64,000 bases of DNA from Burkholderiaceae bacterium. GTDB lineage: Bacteria > Pseudomonadota > Gammaproteobacteria > Burkholderiales > Burkholderiaceae_A. A program made the position numbers and the translations under genes. Of this stretch, positions 26,336 through 36,350 are shown in pieces. Location of the stretch: NCBI GenBank assembly GCA_004214155.1, contig SGYQ01000001.1, positions 152,540 to 216,539 of the forward strand, in the 5' to 3' direction. Under the pieces are notes generated by a model. That model was not told the DNA's origin and did no database searches. It saw only the letters and a list, made by a program, of their open reading frames with translations. Position 1 is the stretch's first letter. The number at the start of each line of letters is the position of its first letter.

Positions 26336-27550
26336 ATGAAGTTAAAAAGATTTACGGGTTATGACTTTCCAGATTCTAAAGGACATTTCGGCCCGTATGG
26401 GGGCTCGTTTGTCTCTGAAACGTTGTTTGCAGCGTTAGAAAAATTAGATCAAGATTATTCTGTTGCCATTAACGATAGAAAGTTTTTGGATCAGTTTGAA
26501 AAAGAATTAAAAACATTTGTCGGACGTCCATCCCCCATCTTCCATGCACAAAGATGGTCTGAAAAGATCGGCGGAGGCCAATTATATTTTAAAAGGGAAG
26601 ATCTCAATCATACTGGAGCTCACAAAATTAATAACACTATCGGCCAGGTTTTGCTTGCGAAACGAACCGGAAAAAAAAGAGTTATAGCAGAAACGGGAGC
26701 AGGGCAACATGGGGTAGCAACCGCTACTGTGGCAGCTAGATTTGGTATGGAATGTACTGTCTACATGGGTTCGACTGATGTTGAGAGACAAGCTCAGAAT
26801 GTATACCGTATGAAGCTTTTGGGGGCGGAAGTTGTGCCCGTTACTGCTGGGTCAAAAACCTTAAAAGATGCTCTTAATGAGGCTATGCGGGATTGGGTGA
26901 CAAATGTGGAAAATACTTTTTACATTATAGGTACTGTTGCGGGCCCTCACCCTTACCCTAAGTTAGTAAGGGATTTTAATTCGGTTGTTGGTAAAGAATG
27001 TAAAATCCAAATGAAAGATTTGACCGGAAGAAATCCCGATTACATTGTTGCCTGCGTCGGAGGAGGTAGTAATGCTTTAGGAATTTTTTACGATTATATA
27101 CCTTGCGAGGAAGTAGAGTTAATAGGAGTGGAAGCAGCAGGGGAGGGTTTAGGTTCCGGCAAACATTCTGCTTCGTTATCAGCTGGGAAGCCTGGAATAC
27201 TGCACGGAACGAGAACTTATTTATTACAAGATTCAAACGGACAAGTTGAAGAAACACATTCCATTTCTGCAGGTTTAGATTATCCTGGTGTGGGGCCTGA
27301 ACATGCGCACCTAAAAGATATAAATAGGGTGAAGTATGTAGGAGCTTCAGACAGAGAGGCATTGGCCGCGTTTCATGATTGTTGTAGAATCGAAGGGATT
27401 ATACCGGCTCTTGAGACCAGTCACGCAATAGCGTATGCGACGAAGCTAGCGAAGGGTTTAGACAAGGATAAAATCGTACTAGTAAATTTATCTGGACGTG
27501 GCGACAAGGATATGCACACGGTTTCTCAATATCTCGCGGTTGATACATAG
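26336..27550 (+). CDS. trpB: tryptophan synthase beta chain
   Basis: TrpB joins indole and serine using pyridoxal phosphate. The 404-residue protein has [12 protein letters not shown] at the start, the PLP lysine in [13 protein letters not shown], the PLP-phosphate loop [12 protein letters not shown] and ETSHAIAYA near the end. It lies 34 bases after trpF, the largest gap in the trp block, with GGGAG upstream. Its stop codon is directly followed by the trpA start, as is common for this pair. Confidence 0.97.
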   Translation: MKLKRFTGYDFPDSKGHFGPYGGSFVSETLFAALEKLDQDYSVAINDRKFLDQFEKELKTFVGRPSPIFHAQRWSEKIGGGQLYFKREDLNHTGAHKINNTIGQVLLAKRTGKKRVIAETGAGQHGVATATVAARFGMECTVYMGSTDVERQAQNVYRMKLLGAEVVPVTAGSKTLKDALNEAMRDWVTNVENTFYIIGTVAGPHPYPKLVRDFNSVVGKECKIQMKDLTGRNPDYIVACVGGGSNALGIFYDYIPCEEVELIGVEAAGEGLGSGKHSASLSAGKPGILHGTRTYLLQDSNGQVEETHSISAGLDYPGVGPEHAHLKDINRVKYVGASDREALAAFHDCCRIEGIIPALETSHAIAYATKLAKGLDKDKIVLVNLSGRGDKDMHTVSQYLAVDT

Positions 27551-28369
27551 ATGCACCATTCCCGTCTAGAGAAGTGTTTCGATGAGTTGAAACGTTTAAA
27601 AAAAAAGGCTTTAATTCCCTACATTACTGCAGGTGACCCCTTGCCAGACTTGACTGTGAATCTAATGCACGCTCTTGTGGAAAGTGGAGCTGATATAATC
27701 GAGCTAGGGGTTCCGTTTTCTGACCCCATTGCTGACGGCCCGATAATTCAGAGAGCTAGTGAAAGAGCTCTTAATCAGGGAGTAAATTTAGAGGCTTGTT
27801 TGAATTTTGTCAGTGATTTTCGTGCCACGAACAAAGTAACGCCCATTGTTTTGATGGGTTATATGAATCCCATAGAGCAATTTGGTTGGGATCATTTTGC
27901 TGATAAGGCCGCTAATGTTGGTGTCGACGGAGTATTAGTAGTTGATTGTCCTCCGGAGGAATCAAAAATGTTCTTTAATAAATTAAAAGCTCAGCATATC
28001 GATTGTATCCATTTAGTTGCTCCCACTACTTCAGAGGAACGTCTAAAAAAGATTTTAGGAGAGGCCTCTGGGTATATATATTATGTTTCCTTAAGGGGTG
28101 TGACAGGGTCTGATAAGTTAAACCCAGTGGATGTTTCCCGAAAAATTAATTTCGTTAAAAAGCATACGAAACTACCTGTGGCCGTTGGCTTTGGTATATC
28201 ATCTAGGAAAAGTGTTTTTGACATGGCTAAAACAGATGCGGATGGTGTTGTGATTGGAAGTGCGTTAATTAGGGCTATGGAAGAAGCAGGGTCCGAAGGG
28301 GGTTCTCCAATAGAAACGGTTAAAAGTCGATTAGATGACTTGAGCAAGGGATTGTCAAAGAAAAGGTAA
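27551..28369 (+). CDS. trpA: tryptophan synthase alpha chain
   Basis: TrpA cleaves indole-3-glycerol phosphate to indole, which is channelled to TrpB. The 272-residue TIM barrel has the catalytic glutamate in [16 protein letters not shown] and aspartate in [10 protein letters not shown]. The phosphate-binding end has [10 protein letters not shown] and DGVVIGSAL. No intergenic base separates it from trpB, and accD follows after 5 bases. A normal family member. Confidence 0.97.
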   Translation: MHHSRLEKCFDELKRLKKKALIPYITAGDPLPDLTVNLMHALVESGADIIELGVPFSDPIADGPIIQRASERALNQGVNLEACLNFVSDFRATNKVTPIVLMGYMNPIEQFGWDHFADKAANVGVDGVLVVDCPPEESKMFFNKLKAQHIDCIHLVAPTTSEERLKKILGEASGYIYYVSLRGVTGSDKLNPVDVSRKINFVKKHTKLPVAVGFGISSRKSVFDMAKTDADGVVIGSALIRAMEEAGSEGGSPIETVKSRLDDLSKGLSKKR

Positions 28370-28374
28370 TATTG

Positions 28375-29232
28375 GTGAGTTGGTTAGAGAATATAATTCC
28401 TCCAAGAATTAAAAAAGGTAACAGCCAAAAGAAAACCATACCAGACGGGGTTTGGGTCAAATGTCCTGACTGTGATTCGGTTTTATATAGGGAGGATTTA
28501 GATGCAAACATGCAAGTATGTCCAAAATGTCAACACCACCTTCGTATAAGTGCTCGGAAGAGAGCTGAGCATCTCCTAGATGATCACAATTTTAAAGAGT
28601 TAGCGAAGGATGTAAAACCCAAGGATTTTTTAAAATTCAAGGATATAAAGAGTTACCCGCAGAGAATTAATGAAGCCTCAATTTCCACTGGGGAGTCGGA
28701 TGCTCTTGTTCTTGTTGTCGGCAGTATAATGAAGATTAAATCAGTTGTGGCATTATTCGAGTTCGACTTCATGGGAGGCTCGATGGGCTCGGTTGTGGGT
28801 GAGAAGTTTGTGCGTGGAATTGAGCATGCAACGGAAAATAATATCCCGTTTGTTTCCGTCGCTGCGAGTGGTGGTGCTCGTATGCAAGAAGGTTTAATGT
28901 CATTAATGCAGATGGCAAAAACTACGGCCGCTTTGAAGAAACTGGACGAAAAAAAAATTCCGTATATCTCAATACTCACTGACCCAACTATGGGAGGGGT
29001 TTCTGCTAGCTTTGCTTTCGTGGCTGATGTCGTAATCGCGGAACCAAATGCCTTAATTGGTTTTGCTGGACCAAGAGTTATCGAGCAAACTGTAAGAGAA
29101 AAATTGCCTAAGGGTTTTCAAAGGTCGGAATTTTTACTTAAAAAAGGTTCAATTGATCTGATCATTGATCGCAGGGATCTAAGAAAAAAAGTTGGAAGTT
29201 TGTTGTCTTTACTAAAAGACTCTAAGATGTAA
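28375..29232 (+). CDS. accD: acetyl-CoA carboxylase carboxyltransferase subunit beta
   Basis: AccD with AccA transfers CO2 from carboxybiotin to acetyl-CoA, the first step of fatty acid synthesis. It has an N-terminal C4 zinc ribbon ([10 protein letters not shown] and [10 protein letters not shown]) and a crotonase-fold catalytic part with [22 protein letters not shown] and [11 protein letters not shown]. The GTG at 28375 gives [10 protein letters not shown], matching the family start; a TTG three bases upstream would add one residue. 285 residues. trp-accD-folC is the standard order here. Confidence 0.96.
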   Translation: MSWLENIIPPRIKKGNSQKKTIPDGVWVKCPDCDSVLYREDLDANMQVCPKCQHHLRISARKRAEHLLDDHNFKELAKDVKPKDFLKFKDIKSYPQRINEASISTGESDALVLVVGSIMKIKSVVALFEFDFMGGSMGSVVGEKFVRGIEHATENNIPFVSVAASGGARMQEGLMSLMQMAKTTAALKKLDEKKIPYISILTDPTMGGVSASFAFVADVVIAEPNALIGFAGPRVIEQTVREKLPKGFQRSEFLLKKGSIDLIIDRRDLRKKVGSLLSLLKDSKM

Positions 29233-29242
29233 AAAGTTTTTT

Positions 29243-30580
29243 ATGATTGATAATCCCAGTGAGTTAGATAAGTGGTTAATAAAGCTACTGGATGCGCACC
29301 CCAAACAAATCGCATTAGGACTTCGGAGAGCTGGTTCCGTTGCGGAAAGGATGTGCCTTAAAATCGTAGATAAAAAAATTAGGTTGAATTCGAAGGTTAT
29401 TATAGTAGGTGGTACAAATGGAAAAGGGTCAGTATGTGCGTTTTTAGAAAATATTCTTTTGTCGGAAGGTTACACAACGACGCTTTATACATCACCTCAT
29501 ATTTTAACTTTTAAAGAAAGACTAAGGAGTAATGGAGAATTATTAGACGACTCAGTTTGGATCGAGGCATTTGGTGCAGTAGAGGATGCCAAAATTGTAG
29601 TCCCAGAGAAGAAATTAACCTTTTTTGAGTTCTCCACGCTAGCAGCAATACTAATATCAAGTAAGTTAAACCCTGATGTGGCAATTTTTGAAATAGGGTT
29701 AGGGGGTCGACTTGATGCAGTAAACTTACTCGACAGTGATTGTACTGTATTAACATCAATTGATTTAGACCATGAAAACTTTTTGGGAAACACGAGAGAA
29801 AAAATTGCCTGGGAAAAAGTTCATATCGCAAGACCAGGAAAGCCCATCGTTATTGCTGAAGAGAATCCTCCGGAAATTTTATACTCATTCTGTGAAAAAA
29901 TTGGAGCAAAACAGATACGAGTTAATAAAGACTATCATTATAAACAGGTAGGTAATCAATGGAGTTGGTATGGTCTAGAGACAACACGACATGCCCTCTC
30001 AATCCCATCACTCCGGGGCAAGCATCAATTACGTAATGCATCTGCAGCACTTGCCTGTGTGGAATCGTTATCGGAGGAATTCCCGATTAGTCAGGGTTCT
30101 ATAAGAAAAGCATTAGTCTCTGTAAACTTACCTGGTCGTTTGCAAGTCCTCGCAGGTCAGCCAACAATAGTTCTTGATGTAGCTCACAATGCTTCTGCAG
30201 GTCGCGTATTGGCATCAGGTCTGGGAGAAATTGGTTTTTACCCTATGACTGTAGGGGTGGTAGGGCTTTTGGATGATAAGGATAGCTTGGCTATTTTCGA
30301 GGCACTAAAGTCAAAAATCGATAAGTGGTTTTTAGTTAGCTTAGACCCGCAAAGGTCTATGAATAGAGGGAGGCGCGCTGATTCTTTGAAAAAAACTTTA
30401 ATTGAGTTAATTCCAGAAGCTGACGTACACTGTTTTGATGGGCCTGAAGAGGGATTTACAGAAGCCTGCAGAATTTGTAATAAAGAGGATAGGATAGTAG
30501 TTTGTGGCTCTTTTGTTACGGTCTCAGCAGTATGGCCTTTAGCGGAAAAATTTCTTAAAGGAACAGAGAAAGGTGAATAA
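29243..30580 (+). CDS. folC: bifunctional folylpolyglutamate / dihydrofolate synthase
   Basis: FolC adds glutamate to dihydropteroate and extends folate polyglutamate tails, so it acts downstream of folP in this window. The 445-residue protein is a Mur-ligase-fold enzyme with P-loop VGGTNGKGSVCAFLE, FEIGLGGRLDAVN, SIDLDHENFLG and LDVAHNASAG. It follows accD by 10 bases and precedes a SPOR gene, which is the normal arrangement. Confidence 0.95.
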   Translation: MIDNPSELDKWLIKLLDAHPKQIALGLRRAGSVAERMCLKIVDKKIRLNSKVIIVGGTNGKGSVCAFLENILLSEGYTTTLYTSPHILTFKERLRSNGELLDDSVWIEAFGAVEDAKIVVPEKKLTFFEFSTLAAILISSKLNPDVAIFEIGLGGRLDAVNLLDSDCTVLTSIDLDHENFLGNTREKIAWEKVHIARPGKPIVIAEENPPEILYSFCEKIGAKQIRVNKDYHYKQVGNQWSWYGLETTRHALSIPSLRGKHQLRNASAALACVESLSEEFPISQGSIRKALVSVNLPGRLQVLAGQPTIVLDVAHNASAGRVLASGLGEIGFYPMTVGVVGLLDDKDSLAIFEALKSKIDKWFLVSLDPQRSMNRGRRADSLKKTLIELIPEADVHCFDGPEEGFTEACRICNKEDRIVVCGSFVTVSAVWPLAEKFLKGTEKGE

Positions 30581-30627
30581 AAACTTGTTTTTCATTCACT
30601 CATTGAATATCTTGAGGTCTTGGCAAG

Positions 30628-31131
30628 GTGAGAAGTAAAGAAAATATATCTGATCCATTTTTGTCTGCTAAAAAAAAGGCTAGGCATAGATTGATCGGAG
30701 TCTGTTTGTTTTCTCTATTTTTATATTTTTTGGGTGACGTTTTCTTTAACTTACCTCCTAAATATTTACCAACTGATTTCGTAGTTGAAACCTTAGAAGA
30801 GAGCCGCTCAAGTAGAGAGCTCGCTTCGGAATACAACCGACTAAACAGAAAGCTGGGGAAAGTAATAGGGGATGAAGATATTGAGATGTTAAAAAATCTC
30901 AAAAGAAAAAATTGGTTTGTCGAAGCTGGTATGTTTGATAATAGAGAAAAAGCAAAATTACTAAATGAAAGATTGATACTCGAAGGGTATTCGCCTAATC
31001 TCAAAGAGAGAAAAGTCGGGGACGGGTATATTTTTCTTGTTATCCTAGGCCCCTTCAATCTAGTAAAGGCAGAGGAAATAGTGAATAAAATGATTAGTAA
31101 AGGTCTGAGGGCAGACCTTAACAGGTTTTAA
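30628..31131 (+). CDS. SPOR-domain membrane protein (DedD-like)
   Basis: SPOR domains bind glycan strands lacking stem peptides and bring proteins to the division site. The 167-residue protein has a cytosolic N-terminus, one membrane helix (GVCLFSLFLYFLGDVFF, about 26-42), a linker and a C-terminal SPOR domain from about 95 (WFVEAGMFDNREKAKLL) to the end. Its place between folC and cvpA is that of DedD in E. coli and betaproteobacteria. The start is GTG 30628 (MRSKEN). Confidence 0.85.
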   Translation: MRSKENISDPFLSAKKKARHRLIGVCLFSLFLYFLGDVFFNLPPKYLPTDFVVETLEESRSSRELASEYNRLNRKLGKVIGDEDIEMLKNLKRKNWFVEAGMFDNREKAKLLNERLILEGYSPNLKERKVGDGYIFLVILGPFNLVKAEEIVNKMISKGLRADLNRF

Positions 31132-31138
31132 GATCAAA

Positions 31139-31657
31139 TTGATTGAAGAATTTACCTGGGTTGATATTGTCGTTTTTGTAATACTCTCTTCATCATTTTT
31201 ACTTTCTATACTGAGGGGACTGGTTTACGAGCTGTCGTCAATAATAGTTTGGGGCCTTAGTATATTTTGTGCTTATAATTTTGGTTTCTACTTTTCTGCT
31301 ATATTTCCAGAACATTTGTCACCAGAGTTGCGAACTATCTTCGGTTCTTTGTTAGTTTTATTTATTGCAATTTTATTGTCAAAAATGATTGTATTATCAT
31401 TAAAGGAAATAATAGAAAAATCAGGTGGTGGAAGTTTAGATAAAATATTTGGCGCATTCTTCGGAATATTACGCGGAGGATTGATAGTGGTGGCGTTATC
31501 ATTATTGGGAACCATGACTGCATTAACGGAAGAAGAGGCGTGGGTGAACGCAAAAACTCGGGCGTATTTGGAATTCTCTGTGATTCAAACAATCCCTTAT
31601 CTTCCAGAAACTGTGGTGGATAAAATTAAAATTGATTTTGAGGGGGAACTTAATTAA
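31139..31657 (+). CDS. cvpA: CvpA family membrane protein
   Basis: CvpA is an inner-membrane protein, first linked to colicin V production, that supports envelope integrity. The 172-residue product has four membrane helices. The N-terminus reads FTWVDIVVFVILSSSFLLS followed by RGLVYELSSIIVWGLS, and GGSLDKIFGAFFGILRG lies before the last helix, all family features. The start is TTG at 31139. The stop overlaps the purF ATG (TAATG), the conserved cvpA-purF coupling. Confidence 0.92.
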   Translation: MIEEFTWVDIVVFVILSSSFLLSILRGLVYELSSIIVWGLSIFCAYNFGFYFSAIFPEHLSPELRTIFGSLLVLFIAILLSKMIVLSLKEIIEKSGGGSLDKIFGAFFGILRGGLIVVALSLLGTMTALTEEEAWVNAKTRAYLEFSVIQTIPYLPETVVDKIKIDFEGELN

Positions 31658-33072
31658 TGTGTGCCGTTTTTGGAATTGTTGGAAGAGAACCTGTTAACCA
31701 GGAGATCTATGACGCTCTTTTGCTCATGCAACACAGGGGTCAGGATGCTACTGGTATTGTTACGGCTCATGGAAAGAAAATTAATATGGTAAGAGGTAAT
31801 GGGTTAGTAAGGGATATTTTCAGAACAAGAGACATGCGTAATTTAGTTGGAGAAATGGGCATCGGTCACTGTCGGTACCCAACTGCCGGAAATGCTGGAA
31901 GCTATGAAGAAGCGCAACCATTTTATGTTAATGCACCATACGGGATTGTGTTAGGACACAATGGGAATTTGACGAACGCGAACTCGTTACAAAAGACGAT
32001 GTATGAGTCCGATCTAAGGCATATTAATACCGATTCTGATTCTGAGATTCTGCTGAATGTATTTGCTCACGAATTACAAAAAAATTCGACAGGGTTAAAT
32101 GTTAGCGCTGATCAGATTTTCAAGGCAATTAACGGGTTACATGGGAGGGTTCGAGGTGCATTTGCTTGTGTAGCAATGATTCCTGGGTTTGGTGTAATTG
32201 GCTTTAGAGATCCTTGGGGAATCAGACCACTTGTGATTGGTAAAAGGCAAAACAAACAGAGTTATGATTGGGCTATAGCTTCGGAATCTGTTGCGTTGCA
32301 AGGATTGGGTTTCGAGATTGAACGTGATGTAGGACCTGGTGAATGTGTTATTGTTAGTCTTGACGGTGAATTACTATCTCAAATATGTTCTTCAAAGCAG
32401 TCACTAAATCCATGTATTTTCGAATACGTTTACTTTGCTCGTCCAGATTCTGTTATCGACGGTATATCTGTGTATGATGCCAGGTTAAAGATGGGGAAAC
32501 GTCTTGGGGAGAAGGTGAAAAGATTGCTCGGAAATGGAGATATCGATGTTGTAATTCCGGTCCCAGATTCAAGTAGACCAGCGGCTCTGGAGTTGTCTAT
32601 GACATTAAATATTCCCTACAGAGAAGGGTTTATAAAGAATAGATACATCGGCAGAACGTTTATAATGCCGGGTCAAGAGATTCGAGCGAAATCAGTCAAG
32701 CAAAAACTAAGCGCTGTAACTACAGAATTCAAGAACAAAAGCGTTCTTATAGTTGATGATTCGATTGTTAGAGGAACAACTAGTAAGCAAATAGTTCAAA
32801 TGGCTCGTGAGGCAGGTGCGAAAAAAGTTACCTTCGCCTCTGCATCTCCACCCATAAGATTTTCTAATGTATACGGAATTGACATGCCAACTCGCAGCGA
32901 ATTAATAGCCTATGATAGAAGTGAGGAAGAAATTAGATCAGAACTTGGGGTGGATAATTTGGTATTTCAAGAACTTGATCATATGCTTAGAGATGTACTA
33001 TCTTTTAATAATACGTTAGACGGACTAGAGGCTTCCTGTTTTAATGGAAATTATATTACTGGTAGGAAGTAA
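31657..33072 (+). CDS. purF: amidophosphoribosyltransferase
   Basis: PurF transfers the glutamine amide to PRPP, the committed step of purine synthesis. The N-terminal glutaminase begins MCAVFGIVG, so Cys2 becomes the N-terminal nucleophile after Met removal, and continues QHRGQDATGI and GHCRYPTAG. The phosphoribosyltransferase part contains the PRPP loop VLIVDDSIVRGTTSKQI. At 471 residues it is close to family length. It closes the long plus-strand biosynthetic run and converges with dnaE2 over a 20-base gap. Confidence 0.96.
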   Translation: MCAVFGIVGREPVNQEIYDALLLMQHRGQDATGIVTAHGKKINMVRGNGLVRDIFRTRDMRNLVGEMGIGHCRYPTAGNAGSYEEAQPFYVNAPYGIVLGHNGNLTNANSLQKTMYESDLRHINTDSDSEILLNVFAHELQKNSTGLNVSADQIFKAINGLHGRVRGAFACVAMIPGFGVIGFRDPWGIRPLVIGKRQNKQSYDWAIASESVALQGLGFEIERDVGPGECVIVSLDGELLSQICSSKQSLNPCIFEYVYFARPDSVIDGISVYDARLKMGKRLGEKVKRLLGNGDIDVVIPVPDSSRPAALELSMTLNIPYREGFIKNRYIGRTFIMPGQEIRAKSVKQKLSAVTTEFKNKSVLIVDDSIVRGTTSKQIVQMAREAGAKKVTFASASPPIRFSNVYGIDMPTRSELIAYDRSEEEIRSELGVDNLVFQELDHMLRDVLSFNNTLDGLEASCFNGNYITGRK

Positions 33073-33092
33073 TAAAAGTCAACAGCTTCCAG

Positions 33093-36000
33093 TTAGTGAA
33101 AATCTCTAGTCTTCCAGCTTGAAGTTTTAAAAAATTTTGTCAGTAACCCTGTCTGATTTTGTATCGATGAAACTATAAAGTTTCCGTAACAGTTATAAAA
33201 ATAGTTTGATTCGAATGTTCCATTCTTTTCCCAGTAGCCTTCAACACTAATAAATATGGATTGTAGAATGGTTTCTTTGTTTTCCTCAAAAAGATTGTTG
33301 GAGACGATTAAATTCAAACTTCCTGTTTCGTCTTCTATAGTTATAAATACTGTACCTTTGGCAGTTGTTGGACGTTGGCGATTTGTGATTAGTCCCCTTG
33401 TTTTTAATAGCTCATTAGAAGAAGTTTTTTTTATTTCTATAATAGATTTTCCCGGGATTAAATTTCTTAGAAAAGAAACAGGGTGAGATTCCAAGGAAAA
33501 TCCTAATCCGTTATAGTCAAGGACCATTTTACATAGGTTATTTGGAAGTCCTAGTTGATCTTCCTTAAGAGACTTTTCTACAATCTTACTTGTTACTAGT
33601 ATCCCATTAAATTTGGTATTCCCAATCGCAGACCAAGTGGCATGAAAACGATTTTTATCAAAATCTCTTAATGCTCCAATGCTTCCTAGTATCTCTACTT
33701 CCTTTTTTTCTAACCCCACTCTCCTACATAAATCAGCAATTGAGGAATATGCATGCAATCCCCTCATCAGTTCTATTTTTCTTAATTTCTTTTGAGAAAT
33801 CTTTTTTATTTGGTTAAGTCCTAGGCGCACTGGAAATAATTCCGAATCGTTTTTACCCCTTATCGATTTATATTCTAAAGCCGTTTCAAATGTACTTATC
33901 TGAACATCAATTGGTAGTACGATAACGCTGTGATCTTTTGCATCTCGTATTAGCTGGTCTGGATGATAGAATCCAAGTGGTTGAGCATTTAATAGAGAAG
34001 CTAGAAAAACATCAGGGTGATGGTTTTTGATCCATGCACTAAAATAAACTAATAAAGCAAAGCTTGCTGCATGGGATTCTGGAAAACCATATTCTCCAAA
34101 TCCATGTATTTGAGAAAAAACTTTTTCTGCAAAGTCATTTGAGTAACCTTTACTTTTCATGCCATTTAAAATTTTTTGGCGAAAAATATCTATTCCTTTT
34201 TTGCTTTTCCATGTTGACAGTGAGCGCCTAAGTTGGTCAGCTTCTCCTGGACTAAAGTTAGCGGCCTCAATAGCTAACTCCATAACCTGCTCTTGAAATA
34301 TTGGAACTCCTAGTGTCCTATGTAAGATCTTTTTTATAGCTTCGCTTGGGTATTTGTAAGGTAATTTATCCCTTCGTCGTTTTAAATAAGGGTGTATCAT
34401 TCCCCCTTTTATTGGACCAGGGCGTACTATAGCTACTTCTATTACAAGATCATAAAAACAGGATGGCTTAAGCTTTATTAGCATTGCCATCTGCGCTCTT
34501 GACTCAATCTGAAATACTCCAACCGTATCTGCCTTCGAAATCATTTTATAAGTACTAGAATCATCTTTAGGAATATTCTGAAGTGAGTACGATATATTCT
34601 TTTGCTCGTTTTTTAAAAATTTATTCTTTTCCTTTAGCAAGGAAAGAGAGTTTTGTATAGCTGAAAGCATACCGAGCCCTAAGATATCAATTTTTAGTAT
34701 ATTTAATTCCTCAATATCATACTTATTCCATTGTATGACTGTTCTATTTTCCATTTTTGCATTTTCAATCGGAACCGTATTGTACAAGGGAGAGCTACTA
34801 ATAATGAATCCTCCTACATGTTGTGATAGATGCCTAGGAAAATTTAAGATTTGATTGCTTATTTTTATCCACCAATACACTTTTACAAAAATTTCATATT
34901 CACTAAATCCTTGGAAAAATTTTGAAATCTGTGAGAAATTTTCTTGTATAAAAAGTTTTATATTTTTTGGATTTATAATTTCTTCGTTCTCCCAATAAAA
35001 ACTTATAGATAACTTTTCGATTAAGTCGGGAGGTATTGCTAGGGACTTTCCAACGTCTCTTATAGCTGATTTTTTTTTATAGGTTATAGTGGCTGCTGTA
35101 AGAGCAGCTCTTTTTGTACCATATCGGTTATAGATATATTGGATTATTTCTTCTCTTCTTTTGTGTTCAAAGTCGATATCAATATCAGGGGGTTCATTCC
35201 TTTCTTTTGAAAGAAAACGTGCGAAAAGCATATTTGACCTAATCGGATCTACTTCTGTTATTCCCAGGTAATAACAAACAGCTGAATTCGCAGCAGAACC
35301 TCTCCCTTGACATAGAATATTTCTGGATTTTGCAAAAGCAACAATGTCATATACAGTTAAGAAATAGCATTCGTATTTCATTTGCGAGATAATTTTCAAT
35401 TCATTTAATATTTGTTTAAATATTCGAATTGGCACCTTTTCTTGACTTTTTGTTACCCCCCTTTTTTTTATACCCTTTTTTACAAGGTATTTTAACCATC
35501 GCTTATTATCAATATTTTCTGGTGATAGGTTGTTAGGGTAGTTGTATGTGATTTCTTCTAAGCTAAAGTCGCATTCATTTTGAATATAGATACTATTTCG
35601 TAAAAATGTATCGATATATAAGCTAGATAGAACGTTTTTCTCTCTCAGATACTGCTCTGAGTTTTTAGAAATTCTATAACCACATTTATGCAAGGGAATA
35701 CCTAAGCGAATTGAGGTTAGAACATCAAGAAGGGGCTTTAGCGATTTGTGACTAATACAGACATTACTAGTTGCGGTTACTTTAATATTATTTCTATTAC
35801 TAAATTCTAATAATCTTTTTTGATATGTAGTCGTTCCAGTTTCTAAATTATTGGAATATGCTAATGCGAAATATTTAAAGCTGTGTTGTAACCAGTCTGA
35901 TATATATTGTAATTTTTCTAAACTTAATGGCGAGGAAGGTAGTAGTAGTAAAGCAAAGCAGTTTTCTATATTTTTAGAGCTTATAGTTTTAGTAGTTATA

Positions 36001-36350
36001 TGGTAAAAATTTTTTTCGGATTTTTCTCTTGCTGTAGTTATTAGCTTACATAACTCTTGCCAACCTATCTTATTTTTCACAAGAAGTATAAGATTATAAA
36101 ATAATGAAAAGTTTTTTTCTTTAATCCAAAACTGCGATCCGCAAATCAGTTTTATGTTATTTTGTTTCGCGGTCTTATGTGCCCGCACCAGACCGGCAAC
36201 TGATACTTCATCTGTAATAGCGATTGACTTGTACCCCAAATATTTTGCCCTTTCAATTATTTCTTCTGGGCTAGATCCACCCTTTAAGAATGAGAAGTTG
36301 CTCCGGCAAATCAATTCTGAGTATTCGATATTTTTACCAGAATTTTCCAT
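33093..36350 (-). CDS. dnaE2: error-prone DNA polymerase DnaE2 (ImuC)
   Basis: DnaE2 is the C-family polymerase of the ImuABC translesion complex, responsible for damage-induced mutagenesis. The 1,085-residue protein starts with a PHP domain (YSELICRSNFSFLKGG). The polymerase aspartates are in PPDIDIDFEHKRREEII, with the palm segment RGSAANSAVCYYLGITEVDP before it and QVMELAIEAANFSPGEADQLRR after. An OB domain lies near the C-terminus. It overlaps imuB by 17 bases. The region is visibly more AT-rich than neighbouring genes. Confidence 0.95.
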   Translation of the reverse strand: MENSGKNIEYSELICRSNFSFLKGGSSPEEIIERAKYLGYKSIAITDEVSVAGLVRAHKTAKQNNIKLICGSQFWIKEKNFSLFYNLILLVKNKIGWQELCKLITTAREKSEKNFYHITTKTISSKNIENCFALLLLPSSPLSLEKLQYISDWLQHSFKYFALAYSNNLETGTTTYQKRLLEFSNRNNIKVTATSNVCISHKSLKPLLDVLTSIRLGIPLHKCGYRISKNSEQYLREKNVLSSLYIDTFLRNSIYIQNECDFSLEEITYNYPNNLSPENIDNKRWLKYLVKKGIKKRGVTKSQEKVPIRIFKQILNELKIISQMKYECYFLTVYDIVAFAKSRNILCQGRGSAANSAVCYYLGITEVDPIRSNMLFARFLSKERNEPPDIDIDFEHKRREEIIQYIYNRYGTKRAALTAATITYKKKSAIRDVGKSLAIPPDLIEKLSISFYWENEEIINPKNIKLFIQENFSQISKFFQGFSEYEIFVKVYWWIKISNQILNFPRHLSQHVGGFIISSSPLYNTVPIENAKMENRTVIQWNKYDIEELNILKIDILGLGMLSAIQNSLSLLKEKNKFLKNEQKNISYSLQNIPKDDSSTYKMISKADTVGVFQIESRAQMAMLIKLKPSCFYDLVIEVAIVRPGPIKGGMIHPYLKRRRDKLPYKYPSEAIKKILHRTLGVPIFQEQVMELAIEAANFSPGEADQLRRSLSTWKSKKGIDIFRQKILNGMKSKGYSNDFAEKVFSQIHGFGEYGFPESHAASFALLVYFSAWIKNHHPDVFLASLLNAQPLGFYHPDQLIRDAKDHSVIVLPIDVQISTFETALEYKSIRGKNDSELFPVRLGLNQIKKISQKKLRKIELMRGLHAYSSIADLCRRVGLEKKEVEILGSIGALRDFDKNRFHATWSAIGNTKFNGILVTSKIVEKSLKEDQLGLPNNLCKMVLDYNGLGFSLESHPVSFLRNLIPGKSIIEIKKTSSNELLKTRGLITNRQRPTTAKGTVFITIEDETGSLNLIVSNNLFEENKETILQSIFISVEGYWEKNGTFESNYFYNCYGNFIVSSIQNQTGLLTKFFKTSSWKTRDFH